Assembly: GCA_903865935.1 (NCBI GenBank)
Contig: CAIPLT010000083.1
Location: 1 to 64,000 of the forward strand
DNA length: 64,000 nucleotides
Reading direction: 5' to 3'
Origin: Caldifarciminota bacterium
GTDB lineage: Bacteria > Hydrothermota > Tepidihabitantia > Tepidihabitantales > CAIPLT01
A model generated the notes under the pieces. That model had not been told where the DNA came from and ran no database searches. It was given only the letters and a program-made list of their open reading frames with translations. Numbering within the stretch: position 1 is the stretch's first letter; every line of letters begins with the position of its first letter. The position numbers and the translations under genes are program-made. Positions 1 through 8,254 of the stretch are shown here, piece after piece.

Positions 1-22
1 GATAATTAATTATCAAATTTGC

Positions 23-51
23 TTGACATATAAAATATAATGAATTAAAAT
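23..51 (+). promoter_or_regulatory. Promoter of the C25 protease gene
   Basis: TTGACA at 23-28 and TAAAAT at 46-51 with a 17-bp spacer form a near-consensus sigma-70 type promoter. The mRNA would carry a leader of about 40 nt with a strong Shine-Dalgarno sequence (AGGAGGAAG) at about 88-96, just before the ATG at 99. Confidence 0.7.
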
Positions 52-98
52 ATTATTAATAGTATAAATATGCCAAAAATCTATATAGGAGGAAGTTA

Positions 99-3000
99 AT
101 GAAAAAACTTCTATTATTAGCAATTATACCGTTTGCTCTATTATTAGCAAATAACGGTGTAACAGTCACACAATCAAACTTTGGGCAGGTCAGATTATCA
201 GTTTTATTACCGCCATTGTCAATAACACAACAACAACTTGACGGTAAAATGTTTTCTGACCTTTCATTCCCTGAAGCCGATATACCGACTCAAATCGGAG
301 CACCTTTATTACCGGTAATTCGCGAATTGGTCGAAATTCCTTTTGGTGCAGAAGTTTCGGTCAACACCGAAGTAATTAAAAGTGATTATCTGTACCCACA
401 GAGTAAAGTATTACCGATGCAGCCAAGCGAGCCAAAGTCTGGTCCCAAACCGGCATTTGTGATGAAAGAACAGTATTACAATCAAGATGAATTTGTTACG
501 TATCAACAGGATGAGTCTAAATCGAATGTTCGGGCAAGAATCGAAATGATTGGCGAGATTCGCGGACATCGGGTTGCTTTAGTCGAAATCTATCCGGTTG
601 CTTACAATGCGAAACAGAATGTAATTGAATACGTATCTGAGATGAAAGTCAATTTAGTTTTTGTCAATTCGAATTTACTTTTGACCGAGCAGATGCGCAA
701 TAATTATTATTCAAAACCCTATGATATGATGTTGAGAGGGTTGGTAAAGAATTATGACAGTTATGTTTTGTATCCGCCGCCAGACATTCCAATTGGCTAT
801 TTGATAATTGTACCGGATGAATGGTTAAGTAATATTCAACCTTTGGTCCAGTGGCGAACACGCAAAGGATTTAAAGTTTTTGTCCGGACTCTTTCTCAGG
901 TTGGTGGTGGTACGAACACGACTGTCCGTAATTATTTACTTAACGCATATAACACCTGGTCAGTAAGACCGACATATGTATTATTGGTTGGTGATATAGA
1001 TAAAATCGGTTATTGGACTGGTATAGGTGCGGATAATCCACCGACTGATTTGAATTATTCAATGATGACCTCACCTGATTATCTGCCAGACCTTGACCTG
1101 AGTCGAGCATCAGTTGCTAACTCGGCACAACTCGACAGTCTGGTACAAAAGACAATAAAATACGAACAGAATAATTGGATTAATGGAACTGACTGGACCA
1201 ACCGCGCGTTATTTGTCGCATCAGCAGATGGCAGTTATCACGGCGTGGCTGAAGGTACTCACCGTTACTGCATGGCAAGAATGCGCAGGCCTGGTTATAA
1301 TGTTATTTGCGATTCGATATTCACTTATTACACGTCAGGTGCGGCAGCATTAGTGACTTCGATACTTAACAGCACTGGACGGGCATGGCTCACATTCTCC
1401 GGACATGGTGCTGAATCCGGCTGGGCAGACCCGGGTATTTCTTATCCAACAACTACTATTCACGCATTAGCAAATGTTGATAAAGTACCAATAGTTGGTT
1501 CGTATTGTTGTCTGATGGGTAATTTTGCCTATACTTCCGAGTGCGGGGCAGAGGCTTGGATTAGAAGCGGTTATCGCGGTGCGATTACCAATTATGCCTC
1601 AAGCGTCGTTTCTTATTGGCCCAATGATGATACATTGCAGAGACGCGTGTTTGATGCAGCACTCGATTCAAGTTTTTACTGGGCGATGGGTATGTTAAAC
1701 CGCGGTAAACTGGCGTACTTTCGTCAGTGGGGTGATGTTTCGTTTACACGCCGATATTTTGAAGAGTATAATATGATAGGTGATGGTGCAATTGATATTT
1801 ACTGGTCAGTACCAGCACAAATTTCTGTGACCTATCCAGCAGTAATTCCATTAGGTACATACCAGATACCGATTACGGTTACTAAAGGCGGCTCACCAGT
1901 ACAGAATGCACTGGTCTGCGCAATGGGTAAAAATGACACATCGGTCTGCGTATCTGCTTATACCAATGCGAGCGGTCAGGCGAATATTACCGTGACAACA
2001 ACTGCACCAGATAGTGTCTATATTACAGTGACCGGTCACAATTTAGCACCGCATCTTGGTGGTGTGCAGGCGATTCCGTCTGCTGGACCTTATGTGATGT
2101 ATATGCGGCATCTGATTCTTGACCCATCACCAGGTGGTAATAATGACAGCATTATTAATCCTGGTGAAGCAGTAGAAATGCGTGTATGGTTAAGAAACTA
2201 TGGTAATAGCACTGCGAATAATGTGCAGGTATGGTTAAGAACTAACGATTCGCACGTCACAATCACTGATTCATTTAAGACCATCGGTAGTATTCCGTCT
2301 AATGATTCAGGATACACAGCTAACGGTTTTCATTTTACGGTTGCCGCGAGTTGCACCAATGCATATAATTTGAATTTCACTTTGGCAATACGGGATGCAG
2401 CGGATTCGTCCTGGCGTTCAAGTCTTAGTATCCCGGTCGCTCAATGCGTCCTGCAGCATGTTAATACATTGGTTAATGACCCGGCACCGGGTGGTAATAA
2501 TAATGGTATCATTAATCGCGGTGAGACGGTTAATTTAATTACCACAATTAGTAATATCGGCGGCGCCAATGCAAATAATGTCTTGGCGGTCTTATCAACC
2601 ACTACTCCTCATATAACAATAACTGACCCGAACAGCATTTTTGGTTTAATCACTGCTGATAGCAGTAGTAATAATGCCTCTGATCCATTTACAGTTTCAG
2701 TCGACAGCTCAATCACACCGGGCTCGATTGCTCAATTCAAAGTCGTTATGACTTCAGGTATCTATATTGATTCGTTCCAATTCACTCTGCCGGTCGAAAT
2801 TTATATGGAAGGTTTTGAAACGACCGATGGCGGCTATATTCCGAGTCCGTTAACTGGTGGCTGGGCGTGGGGTGTTCCAACTTCTGGTCCTGGTTCTGCC
2901 CATGGAGGTACAAAACTCTGGGCAACGGTGCTTGGTGGTAATTATGCCAATAGCGCAAACTGGACATTAACTTCTCCTGCATTCACAGCAAGTGGTAATA

Positions 3001-3659
3001 ACCCGCAGCTAAAATTCTGGCATTGGTACAGTTTTGAAGGTACCTCAACACTTTATGATGGTGGCAATGTAAAAATATCTACTAACAGCGGTGGAACTTG
3101 GAGTGTTGTGACGCCAGTTGGCGGTTATACGGGAACTGCTTATTCCAGTACTCCCGGTGTTGGCGGACAACAGATTTATGGTGGGTCGAGTGGAGGCTGG
3201 CTTGAAGCTACTTTTAATTTACCGGTTAATGCTGGGCAACAATTTTTGTTAAGATGGCATTTTGGCTCAGATGGTTCTGTAAATAGTTATCCTGGTTGGT
3301 ACATTGATGATATTAGCGGTATTGGTTTTTCGAACATGTTATCCGGTATAAGTGAAGGTTCTCAGTCGATTAACTATTTAACAACTATGCTTTATGCGTC
3401 GAAACCGAATCCAGTGACTAATGGCATAGCACAGATATCATTCAGCCTTGCTGAACCGGGAAGAGTAGCATTGAAAATATACGATGCATCGGGAAGAGTA
3501 GTTACGACTTTAACTAATGGACAATTAGCACGCGGTCGATATAATATGACCTGGAATGGCAAAGACGAGCATAATCGTAATGTTGCGGATGGTATTTACT
3601 TCTATACTCTTGAGACTTCAAAGCAGAACTTCACTAAGAAAATGGTTTATACAAGATAA
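99..3659 (+). CDS. Secreted gingipain-like C25 cysteine protease with sorting domain
   Basis: This is a 1186-residue exported protease of the gingipain family (peptidase family C25). A signal peptide covers about residues 1-17. An N-terminal prodomain-like region is followed by the C25 domain at about 225-570, with the catalytic pair visible as His436 in FSGHGAESGW and Cys470/471 in GSYCCLMGNF. Two related Ig/CARDB-like modules follow (about 668-770 and 787-880), both opening with a DPxPGGNN motif. A jelly-roll/MAM-like domain (about 905-1080) comes next. The end is a FlgD-Ig type C-terminal sorting domain (about 1100-1186; KPNP, IYDASGRVV, WNGKDE, GIYFY), the signal for type IX-like export in FCB bacteria. 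It is monocistronic, with its own promoter, a strong Shine-Dalgarno sequence and a downstream terminator. It probably degrades extracellular protein for amino acids. The family call is secure; the substrate is unknown. Confidence 0.9.
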   Translation: MKKLLLLAIIPFALLLANNGVTVTQSNFGQVRLSVLLPPLSITQQQLDGKMFSDLSFPEADIPTQIGAPLLPVIRELVEIPFGAEVSVNTEVIKSDYLYPQSKVLPMQPSEPKSGPKPAFVMKEQYYNQDEFVTYQQDESKSNVRARIEMIGEIRGHRVALVEIYPVAYNAKQNVIEYVSEMKVNLVFVNSNLLLTEQMRNNYYSKPYDMMLRGLVKNYDSYVLYPPPDIPIGYLIIVPDEWLSNIQPLVQWRTRKGFKVFVRTLSQVGGGTNTTVRNYLLNAYNTWSVRPTYVLLVGDIDKIGYWTGIGADNPPTDLNYSMMTSPDYLPDLDLSRASVANSAQLDSLVQKTIKYEQNNWINGTDWTNRALFVASADGSYHGVAEGTHRYCMARMRRPGYNVICDSIFTYYTSGAAALVTSILNSTGRAWLTFSGHGAESGWADPGISYPTTTIHALANVDKVPIVGSYCCLMGNFAYTSECGAEAWIRSGYRGAITNYASSVVSYWPNDDTLQRRVFDAALDSSFYWAMGMLNRGKLAYFRQWGDVSFTRRYFEEYNMIGDGAIDIYWSVPAQISVTYPAVIPLGTYQIPITVTKGGSPVQNALVCAMGKNDTSVCVSAYTNASGQANITVTTTAPDSVYITVTGHNLAPHLGGVQAIPSAGPYVMYMRHLILDPSPGGNNDSIINPGEAVEMRVWLRNYGNSTANNVQVWLRTNDSHVTITDSFKTIGSIPSNDSGYTANGFHFTVAASCTNAYNLNFTLAIRDAADSSWRSSLSIPVAQCVLQHVNTLVNDPAPGGNNNGIINRGETVNLITTISNIGGANANNVLAVLSTTTPHITITDPNSIFGLITADSSSNNASDPFTVSVDSSITPGSIAQFKVVMTSGIYIDSFQFTLPVEIYMEGFETTDGGYIPSPLTGGWAWGVPTSGPGSAHGGTKLWATVLGGNYANSANWTLTSPAFTASGNNPQLKFWHWYSFEGTSTLYDGGNVKISTNSGGTWSVVTPVGGYTGTAYSSTPGVGGQQIYGGSSGGWLEATFNLPVNAGQQFLLRWHFGSDGSVNSYPGWYIDDISGIGFSNMLSGISEGSQSINYLTTMLYASKPNPVTNGIAQISFSLAEPGRVALKIYDASGRVVTTLTNGQLARGRYNMTWNGKDEHNRNVADGIYFYTLETSKQNFTKKMVYTR

Positions 3660-3678
3660 AGAATATTAGAAAAACAAA

Positions 3679-3709
3679 GGGCTGGGTAATTCCCAGCCCT
3701 ATTTTTTTA
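3679..3709. terminator. Bidirectional terminator between convergent genes
   Basis: GGGCTGGG (3679-3686) pairs perfectly with CCCAGCCC (3692-3699) across a 5-nt loop and is followed by ATTTTTTT on the + strand. It sits between the stop of the C25 protease and the stop of the convergent cdd gene. On the - strand the flank is less T-rich, so it is strongest for the + gene. Confidence 0.85.
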
Positions 3710-3711
3710 GA

Positions 3712-4098
3712 CTATTTTTTTGCGAAAGGATGGGGCAGAAGCTTTGACAAAGAAAACTTCTTTATCTTGCCTGAAGCGTTAATTATAATAATAGACAGAT
3801 TTGGACTAAATTCCATTAATACCTGCCGGCATGCACCGCAGGGAGTTGTAAAATCTTTGGTTTTTGTATAAATTGCCAGAGCTCGAAAATCTTTTTTACC
3901 TTCGGATACTGCTTTGAAAAGTGCGATACGCTCGGCACATACAGTTAATCCGTATGAAGCGTTTTCGACATTAGCCCCAGAATAAATTATGCCTGATTTG
4001 GTCAAAAGAGCAGCTCCAACTTTGAATTTCGAATACGGAGCATATGCAAAATTACTCGCTTTCCTGGCAGCCTTGATTAATCTATCTATTTCCTTCAT
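3712..4098 (-). CDS. cdd: Cytidine deaminase
   Basis: This 128-residue protein is a homotetrameric-type cytidine deaminase that converts cytidine and deoxycytidine to uridine and deoxyuridine in nucleoside salvage. The zinc-site motifs are intact: CAERIALFKA (Cys ligand and catalytic Glu) and PCGACRQVLMEF (two Cys ligands). Length is normal for the short bacterial form. Its ATG overlaps the stop of deoB in an ATGA arrangement, so the two are translationally coupled. Pairing with phosphopentomutase is a classic nucleoside-salvage operon. Confidence 0.95.
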   Translation of the reverse strand: MKEIDRLIKAARKASNFAYAPYSKFKVGAALLTKSGIIYSGANVENASYGLTVCAERIALFKAVSEGKKDFRALAIYTKTKDFTTPCGACRQVLMEFSPNLSIIIINASGKIKKFSLSKLLPHPFAKK

Positions 4099-5264
4099 AA
4101 TTTTAACTCCCGATAAAAACTTTTTCCATTTTTGAGAGTTGGTAATTTTAAAAATTCAGCAATAGTCTGACCTAAATCAGCAAAACTTGCGCGTGTTCCG
4201 AGATTTACTCCTTTTCGGATATTAAGACCATAAACCAAAATCGGAACATATTCACGCGAATGGTCTGTTGATGGAGTTGTCGGGTCATTACCATGGTCAG
4301 CAGTAATAAATAAAATATCATTATTCTTGAGCATTTTTAATATCTCAGGAAATCTGGTATCAAATTCTAATAATCCTTTGTAAAACTTTTCACAATTATT
4401 ACGATGACCCCAGTCCATATCAAATTGGACGAAATTAGTGAAGATTAAACTTTTTTGATATTTTCCCATTGCTTTGACTGTGGCGTCAAAACATTCCATA
4501 TTATTTACTGAGTGAACCGAAGCGGTATGACCCTGATTAGCGAATAACTCATCAATTTTACCAATTGCCACGACTTCGTAAGAATTTTGTTTGGCAATAT
4601 CCAAAAGCGTTGGTCTTGGCGGTTTAACGGAAAAGTCTTTTCGATTTTTGGTTCTGGTGAAATTGCCTAATTTACCAGTGAACGGTCGGGCAATAACTCT
4701 TGATACATTGTATTTCCCGGTTAACATCTTTCTCGCAATCAGACACATTTTATATAATTCATTAATCGGTATCACATCTTCATGGGCAGCGATTTGAAAG
4801 ACACTGTCAGCCGAAGTATAGACAATCGGGTATTTGGTATTTATGTGCTGTTCGCCGAGTTTATTGATGATTTCAGTTCCCGAAGCCGGTATGTTCCCGA
4901 TTATTTTTCTGCCGATTGCGGATTCAAATTGCTGAATCAAATCTTTGGGAAAACCGTTTGGAAAAACCGGAAAAGGACGTTCTAAAACCACACCCATTAA
5001 TTCCCAATGTCCGGAGGTCGAATCCTTACCGGGCGAGAGTTCTGCCATTTTACCATATGATGCAGATGGAGATGTTTGTTTCTTGACGCCGTTAAGGTCA
5101 ATAATATTTCCCAACCCTAATTTTTCTAAATTGGGGAGATGAAAATCTTTAATTATTTTGGCTAAGTTTTTTAGGGTATTAGAGCCTACATCATTATAAA
5201 GATTAGCATCGGGTAATTCACCGACTCCAACACCATCTAAAAGAAGGATAATTGCACGGTTCAT
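4095..5264 (-). CDS. deoB: Phosphopentomutase
   Basis: This 389-residue enzyme of the alkaline-phosphatase superfamily interconverts (deoxy)ribose 1-phosphate and 5-phosphate, feeding nucleoside-derived sugars into central metabolism. The metal-site motif LLLDGVGVGELPDA is at the N-terminus, GKDSTSGHWELMG is near residues 79-91, and FITADHGNDPT is near the C-terminus. The residue before GHWE, which I recall as the phospho-acceptor Thr in characterised enzymes, is Ser84 here. The gene starts 30 nt downstream of a tRNA-Leu on the same strand. No Shine-Dalgarno sequence and no clear separate promoter were found, so it may be transcribed through the tRNA. The downstream partner is cdd. Confidence 0.94.
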   Translation of the reverse strand: MNRAIILLLDGVGVGELPDANLYNDVGSNTLKNLAKIIKDFHLPNLEKLGLGNIIDLNGVKKQTSPSASYGKMAELSPGKDSTSGHWELMGVVLERPFPVFPNGFPKDLIQQFESAIGRKIIGNIPASGTEIINKLGEQHINTKYPIVYTSADSVFQIAAHEDVIPINELYKMCLIARKMLTGKYNVSRVIARPFTGKLGNFTRTKNRKDFSVKPPRPTLLDIAKQNSYEVVAIGKIDELFANQGHTASVHSVNNMECFDATVKAMGKYQKSLIFTNFVQFDMDWGHRNNCEKFYKGLLEFDTRFPEILKMLKNNDILFITADHGNDPTTPSTDHSREYVPILVYGLNIRKGVNLGTRASFADLGQTIAEFLKLPTLKNGKSFYRELKL

Positions 5265-5294
5265 ATTTAAATTTTAATATTTGATATTTTATAA

Positions 5295-5376
5295 TGCCGG
5301 AGGCGGGATTTGAACCCGCACGCCGTCAGGCATACGCCCCTCAAACGTATGTGTCTGCCAATTCCACCACCCCGGC
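5295..5376 (-). tRNA. tRNA-Leu (anticodon GAG)
   Basis: The reverse complement folds as a class II tRNA of 82 nt without encoded CCA. The 7-bp acceptor stem is GCCGGGG with CTCCGGC, including one G-U pair, and the discriminator is A. The D-arm carries GGTGGAATTGGCAGAC. The anticodon loop TTGAGGG places GAG at positions 34-36. A variable arm is present, and the T-arm is GCGGGTTCAAATCCCGC. Leucine identity follows from the GAG anticodon, the long variable arm and the A73 discriminator. Confidence 0.95.
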
Positions 5377-5384
5377 ATTTCTTA

Positions 5385-5412
5385 ATTATATTAAATAATG
5401 TAAAACTGTCAA
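5385..5412 (-). promoter_or_regulatory. tRNA-Leu promoter
   Basis: On the - strand TTGACA (5407-5412), a 16-bp spacer and TATAAT (5385-5390) form a full-consensus promoter. Only 8 nt separate the -10 box from the mature tRNA 5' end at 5376, so transcription should begin within a base or two of the tRNA itself. Confidence 0.75.
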
Positions 5413-5842
5413 TGATGGTCAAAAATAATTATGCAATGATAATGAAGAGATGAAAACATACGCAGTCTTAATTTTTCTGAGTGTGGTAGTTTGTACCATA
5501 GAGAATGGGGTGATGAATATAGGGTTTTATCTTCTGAAAAATCCCGAAATGGACTCGGTAACTAAATCAATAATAGATTTGGTCATTTATTGTAAAAATG
5601 GTCTGCTATAAAGTGAGCTATTTTCTTCCTTAATATACAAAGAATTTGAACCTATCCGAAATACGATAATTAATGAAATAATTACCTTCCTGAACGATTT
5701 TGTACTCAAGGGGGGAATACTATCCTCTGTTTAAGTGAAACTTGGATTAAGGTAATGAATTATATGGAGTTAAAAAAAATCGTCATAAAATAAGTTATAC
5801 TCATAATATAAATTTTAATATTCAAAATCTAAGCTAATTATA
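5413..5842. other. Gene-poor gap between the tRNA promoter and galE
   Basis: Apart from the degraded small ORF at 5450-5734, this 430-base stretch is AT-rich and holds no convincing gene, RNA or terminator. A GGGGGG run lies at about 5710-5715. Confidence 0.5.
5450..5734 (+). pseudogene. Small degraded ORF with an in-frame stop
   Basis: An ATG at 5450 opens a 53-codon frame (MKTYAVLIFL...) with a hydrophobic, signal-like N-terminus, ending in TAA at 5609-5611. The same frame then stays open for another 40 codons, rich in amphipathic residues (EFEPIRNTII, FLNDFVLKGG), to a TAA at 5732-5734. Its Shine-Dalgarno sequence is poor. It looks like the remnant of a gene of about 95 codons broken by a nonsense mutation, but no family was recognised and chance is possible. 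Confidence 0.3.
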
Positions 5843-6829
5843 TCAGGTATTTTTAATATATTCCCAGGCATCTTTGATTATTGTGTATAAATCAGACCGT
5901 ATTGGTTTAAAACCCAATTCTTTTTGTATCTTTTTTGCTGAAGCGACCAAAAATGGGCAGTCGCCCGCTCGACGCGGACCAATTTTATAAGGAATTGCTG
6001 TTCCAGTAACTTTTTGGGCAGTTTGAAAAACCTGTTTGTTGGAAAACCCATGACCGGTTCCGACATTAAAAACCAATTCTTCTTTAAACTTTTTTTTCAT
6101 TGCCAAAATATGCGCCTGAGCCAAATCTTTGACATGGATGTAATCGCGGACACAGGTGCCATCGGGTGTTTCGTAATCATCACCGAAAATTGAAAATACT
6201 TTATTTTTATTGACTGCGCGTAAAATTAACGGAATAATATGGCTCTCCGGATCGTGGCTTTCTCCCCAGGCACCTTCTCTAGTTAAATAAGCGCCAGCAA
6301 CATTAAAATAGCGCAAAGCTACATAGTCGATTAAACCAGCTCTGGCATATTCTTTTAGAATAATCTCAAAGAGCATTTTGGTCTGACCATAGGGGTTTAT
6401 CGGTTCCATTACCGCGTCTTCAGTCAAAGGTATTTTCTTTGGTACACCATAAACCGCAGCTGAAGATGAAAATACGATTTTTCGGCAGCTTTTAGTCGCA
6501 ACCATTGCCTGCAACAAGGTAAGACCTGCGACAAGATTGTTATCAAAATACTTCTGCGGGTTAATCATTGATTCTTCAATGCGTATAAAGCAGGCAAAAT
6601 GGATAACGCAGACATATTTATTTTTATTAAGTATCTTTTCAAGCAGATTTTTATCGCTGATATCACCTTTAATAAACTTAGCGCCTTTGGGTATTGCTGA
6701 GATTCTGCCTGCGGAAAGATTGTCAATTATCGTAACATCAAAGTTATTTTCGAGTAAAATTTTACAGGTAACCGAGCCAATATAACCTGCACCGCCAGTT
6801 ACCAGCACTTTTTTCTTAGATTTTTCCAT
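5843..6829 (-). CDS. galE: UDP-glucose 4-epimerase
   Basis: This 328-residue extended short-chain dehydrogenase/reductase interconverts UDP-glucose and UDP-galactose for cell-surface glycans and galactose use. The NAD-binding motif TGGAGYIGS is at residues 11-19. The SSSAAVYG segment and the catalytic tyrosine motif NPYGQTK follow, and the C-terminal sugar-binding segments DGTCVRDYIHV and GTGHGFSN are typical of GalE. Length is normal. It stands alone with its own promoter, and the -10 box ends 8 nt before the ATG with no Shine-Dalgarno sequence, so the mRNA is probably leaderless or nearly so. Confidence 0.93.
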   Translation of the reverse strand: MEKSKKKVLVTGGAGYIGSVTCKILLENNFDVTIIDNLSAGRISAIPKGAKFIKGDISDKNLLEKILNKNKYVCVIHFACFIRIEESMINPQKYFDNNLVAGLTLLQAMVATKSCRKIVFSSSAAVYGVPKKIPLTEDAVMEPINPYGQTKMLFEIILKEYARAGLIDYVALRYFNVAGAYLTREGAWGESHDPESHIIPLILRAVNKNKVFSIFGDDYETPDGTCVRDYIHVKDLAQAHILAMKKKFKEELVFNVGTGHGFSNKQVFQTAQKVTGTAIPYKIGPRRAGDCPFLVASAKKIQKELGFKPIRSDLYTIIKDAWEYIKNT

Positions 6830-6837
6830 GAGTAATC

Positions 6838-6865
6838 ATATTATGGGAATATAAAGAATAGTCAA
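6838..6865 (-). promoter_or_regulatory. galE promoter (leaderless type)
   Basis: On the - strand TTGACT (6860-6865), a 16-bp spacer and TAATAT (6838-6843). Only 8 nt lie between the -10 box and the galE ATG at 6829. Confidence 0.65.
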
Positions 6866-6902
6866 GACAATATTTTAACAATGATCAGCTATTATTGATC
6901 TA

Positions 6903-6930
6903 TTGACTAATTATTATATCCAATTAAACT
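6903..6930 (+). promoter_or_regulatory. Putative promoter of the sigma-factor operon
   Basis: TTGACT (6903-6908), a 16-bp spacer and TAAACT (6925-6930) precede the ECF sigma gene. The -10 is weaker than others in the window. TGATC is repeated just upstream, a possible regulatory site. An additional self-regulated ECF promoter is possible but was not identified. Confidence 0.45.
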
Positions 6931-6969
6931 TTTTTAAGTGTTTTTAGTCTAATAGTATGTGAGGAAAAA

Positions 6970-7605
6970 TTGGATAAAGAAACTGACGTGGAAACCGTTC
7001 AAACAAACGAGACCAGAATATCGTTTGAATCGTTTCCCGACATTGAACTGGTCAAAGAATTTAAAAATGGCAATGAAAAGGCATTTGATACATTGGTCAG
7101 TCGCTATCAGACAAAGATTTACCGGCAAGCCTGGCGAATGGTTCGTAATGAGCAAGACGCTCTGGAACTCTCACAGGAGACTTTTGTTCGTGCTTACCGA
7201 GCTTTACCCAAGTTCAAGGAAAAATCGAGTTTTTATACCTGGTTATTCCGAATATGCTTTAATCTCTGTCTCACCTTCCTTAACAAATCAAAGAAAGAAC
7301 AGAAAGTATCATCAATCGATACAATGACTGAGGAGCGATTAATGTTCGAAGCGGTTAGTGTAAAAGAAGATATGAGAGAACCAAGTTTGATTACTAAAAG
7401 AGAAGGGCTTGCCAAAGCAATATCGAATGCAGTTGAAAATTTACCGCCACAACAAAAACTGGTATTTATGATGAGGCAATATGATGATATGAAAAATAAT
7501 GATATCGCAAAAACTTTACATTTATCGGTCGGTGGCGTGAAATCTAATTACCGGCATGCGATCGTGAAACTAAAAGAAATGCTGAAAGAGTGGTTATTAA
7601 GATAA
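6970..7605 (+). CDS. ECF RNA polymerase sigma factor (RpoE-like)
   Basis: This 211-residue group 4 sigma factor redirects RNA polymerase in response to an envelope signal. Region 2 spans about residues 30-97 (FDTLVSRYQTKIYRQAWRMV, DALELSQETFVRAYR, SSFYTWLFRI). Region 4 spans about 150-205 (VENLPPQQKLVFMMR and a helix-turn-helix AKTLHLSVGGVKSNYRHA). The start is a TTG preceded by GAGGA, because no ATG gives a complete region 2. One base separates its stop from the ATG of the zinc-finger anti-sigma gene. The sigma, anti-sigma and Spy-like gene order implies an envelope-stress regulon. Confidence 0.9.
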   Translation: MDKETDVETVQTNETRISFESFPDIELVKEFKNGNEKAFDTLVSRYQTKIYRQAWRMVRNEQDALELSQETFVRAYRALPKFKEKSSFYTWLFRICFNLCLTFLNKSKKEQKVSSIDTMTEERLMFEAVSVKEDMREPSLITKREGLAKAISNAVENLPPQQKLVFMMRQYDDMKNNDIAKTLHLSVGGVKSNYRHAIVKLKEMLKEWLLR

Positions 7606-7606
7606 T

Positions 7607-8254
7607 ATGAAGTGTTTAAAAATAAAAGATTTATTACCCGAATATCTTAAACAAGAACTTTCAATTAAAGATATGAAACGGATTGAAATACACATACAGT
7701 CTTGCAAATCCTGCCAGACTGACTTGAATGAGCTAAAAGCATTAAATGAGGTTTTTAGCGATGTGCAACCAGCAGTAAAGTTCCCTGTTTCCGAAGACGA
7801 TTTTATGCTGCAGGTACGAAGAAAGATTCGAACTCAAAATGTTAAATCTCCTCGCCGGAGCATTTTACCACGGTTAATCCCGATTTTTTCCGCTGCGGCA
7901 ATGGTATTTATTATTGCCATAGTTTATCATGCGCATTCGACAAAAAGTATTAATGAGCAAAAGTATTTAAGTTCAGTGAAAAGTGAACCAATTAATGCAA
8001 CATATGCTTTTGATAATTTAGATACGACTACGCAATATCAGGTGAGTGAAATGATTATTAATGAAATAGCACCCGATAGTTTGGAAAATGTGGAATTAGA
8101 AGCAGCATCGAATGTTTCAACCGACGAATTAATCAGTTCTTTATCGGATAAAGAAAAAGAAACTTTTATGCAGGAATTGATAAATCAATACCAGGAAAAT
8201 ATAAACAATAATAACCAAGGAGCTGAAACAAGCTCAGGAGGAGATAATGGCTAA
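7607..8254 (+). CDS. Membrane anti-sigma factor with zinc-finger motif
   Basis: This 215-residue protein has an N-terminal ZAS-type motif, His29-x3-Cys33-x2-Cys36 with a further Cys3, typical of anti-sigma factors that bind ECF sigma factors in the cytoplasm. One transmembrane segment lies at about residues 90-107 (IPIFSAAAMVFIIAIVY). The remaining half, acidic and Asn/Gln-rich, would be periplasmic. It follows the sigma gene by one base and overlaps the next gene by 8 nt, so all three are coupled. The function is inferred from motif and context. Confidence 0.8.
   Translation: MKCLKIKDLLPEYLKQELSIKDMKRIEIHIQSCKSCQTDLNELKALNEVFSDVQPAVKFPVSEDDFMLQVRRKIRTQNVKSPRRSILPRLIPIFSAAAMVFIIAIVYHAHSTKSINEQKYLSSVKSEPINATYAFDNLDTTTQYQVSEMIINEIAPDSLENVELEAASNVSTDELISSLSDKEKETFMQELINQYQENINNNNQGAETSSGGDNG

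Noticed and set aside
6959-7327. 122-codon frame overlapping the sigma factor
   Set aside because: It is a shadow in another frame of the ECF sigma gene, which has all family motifs.
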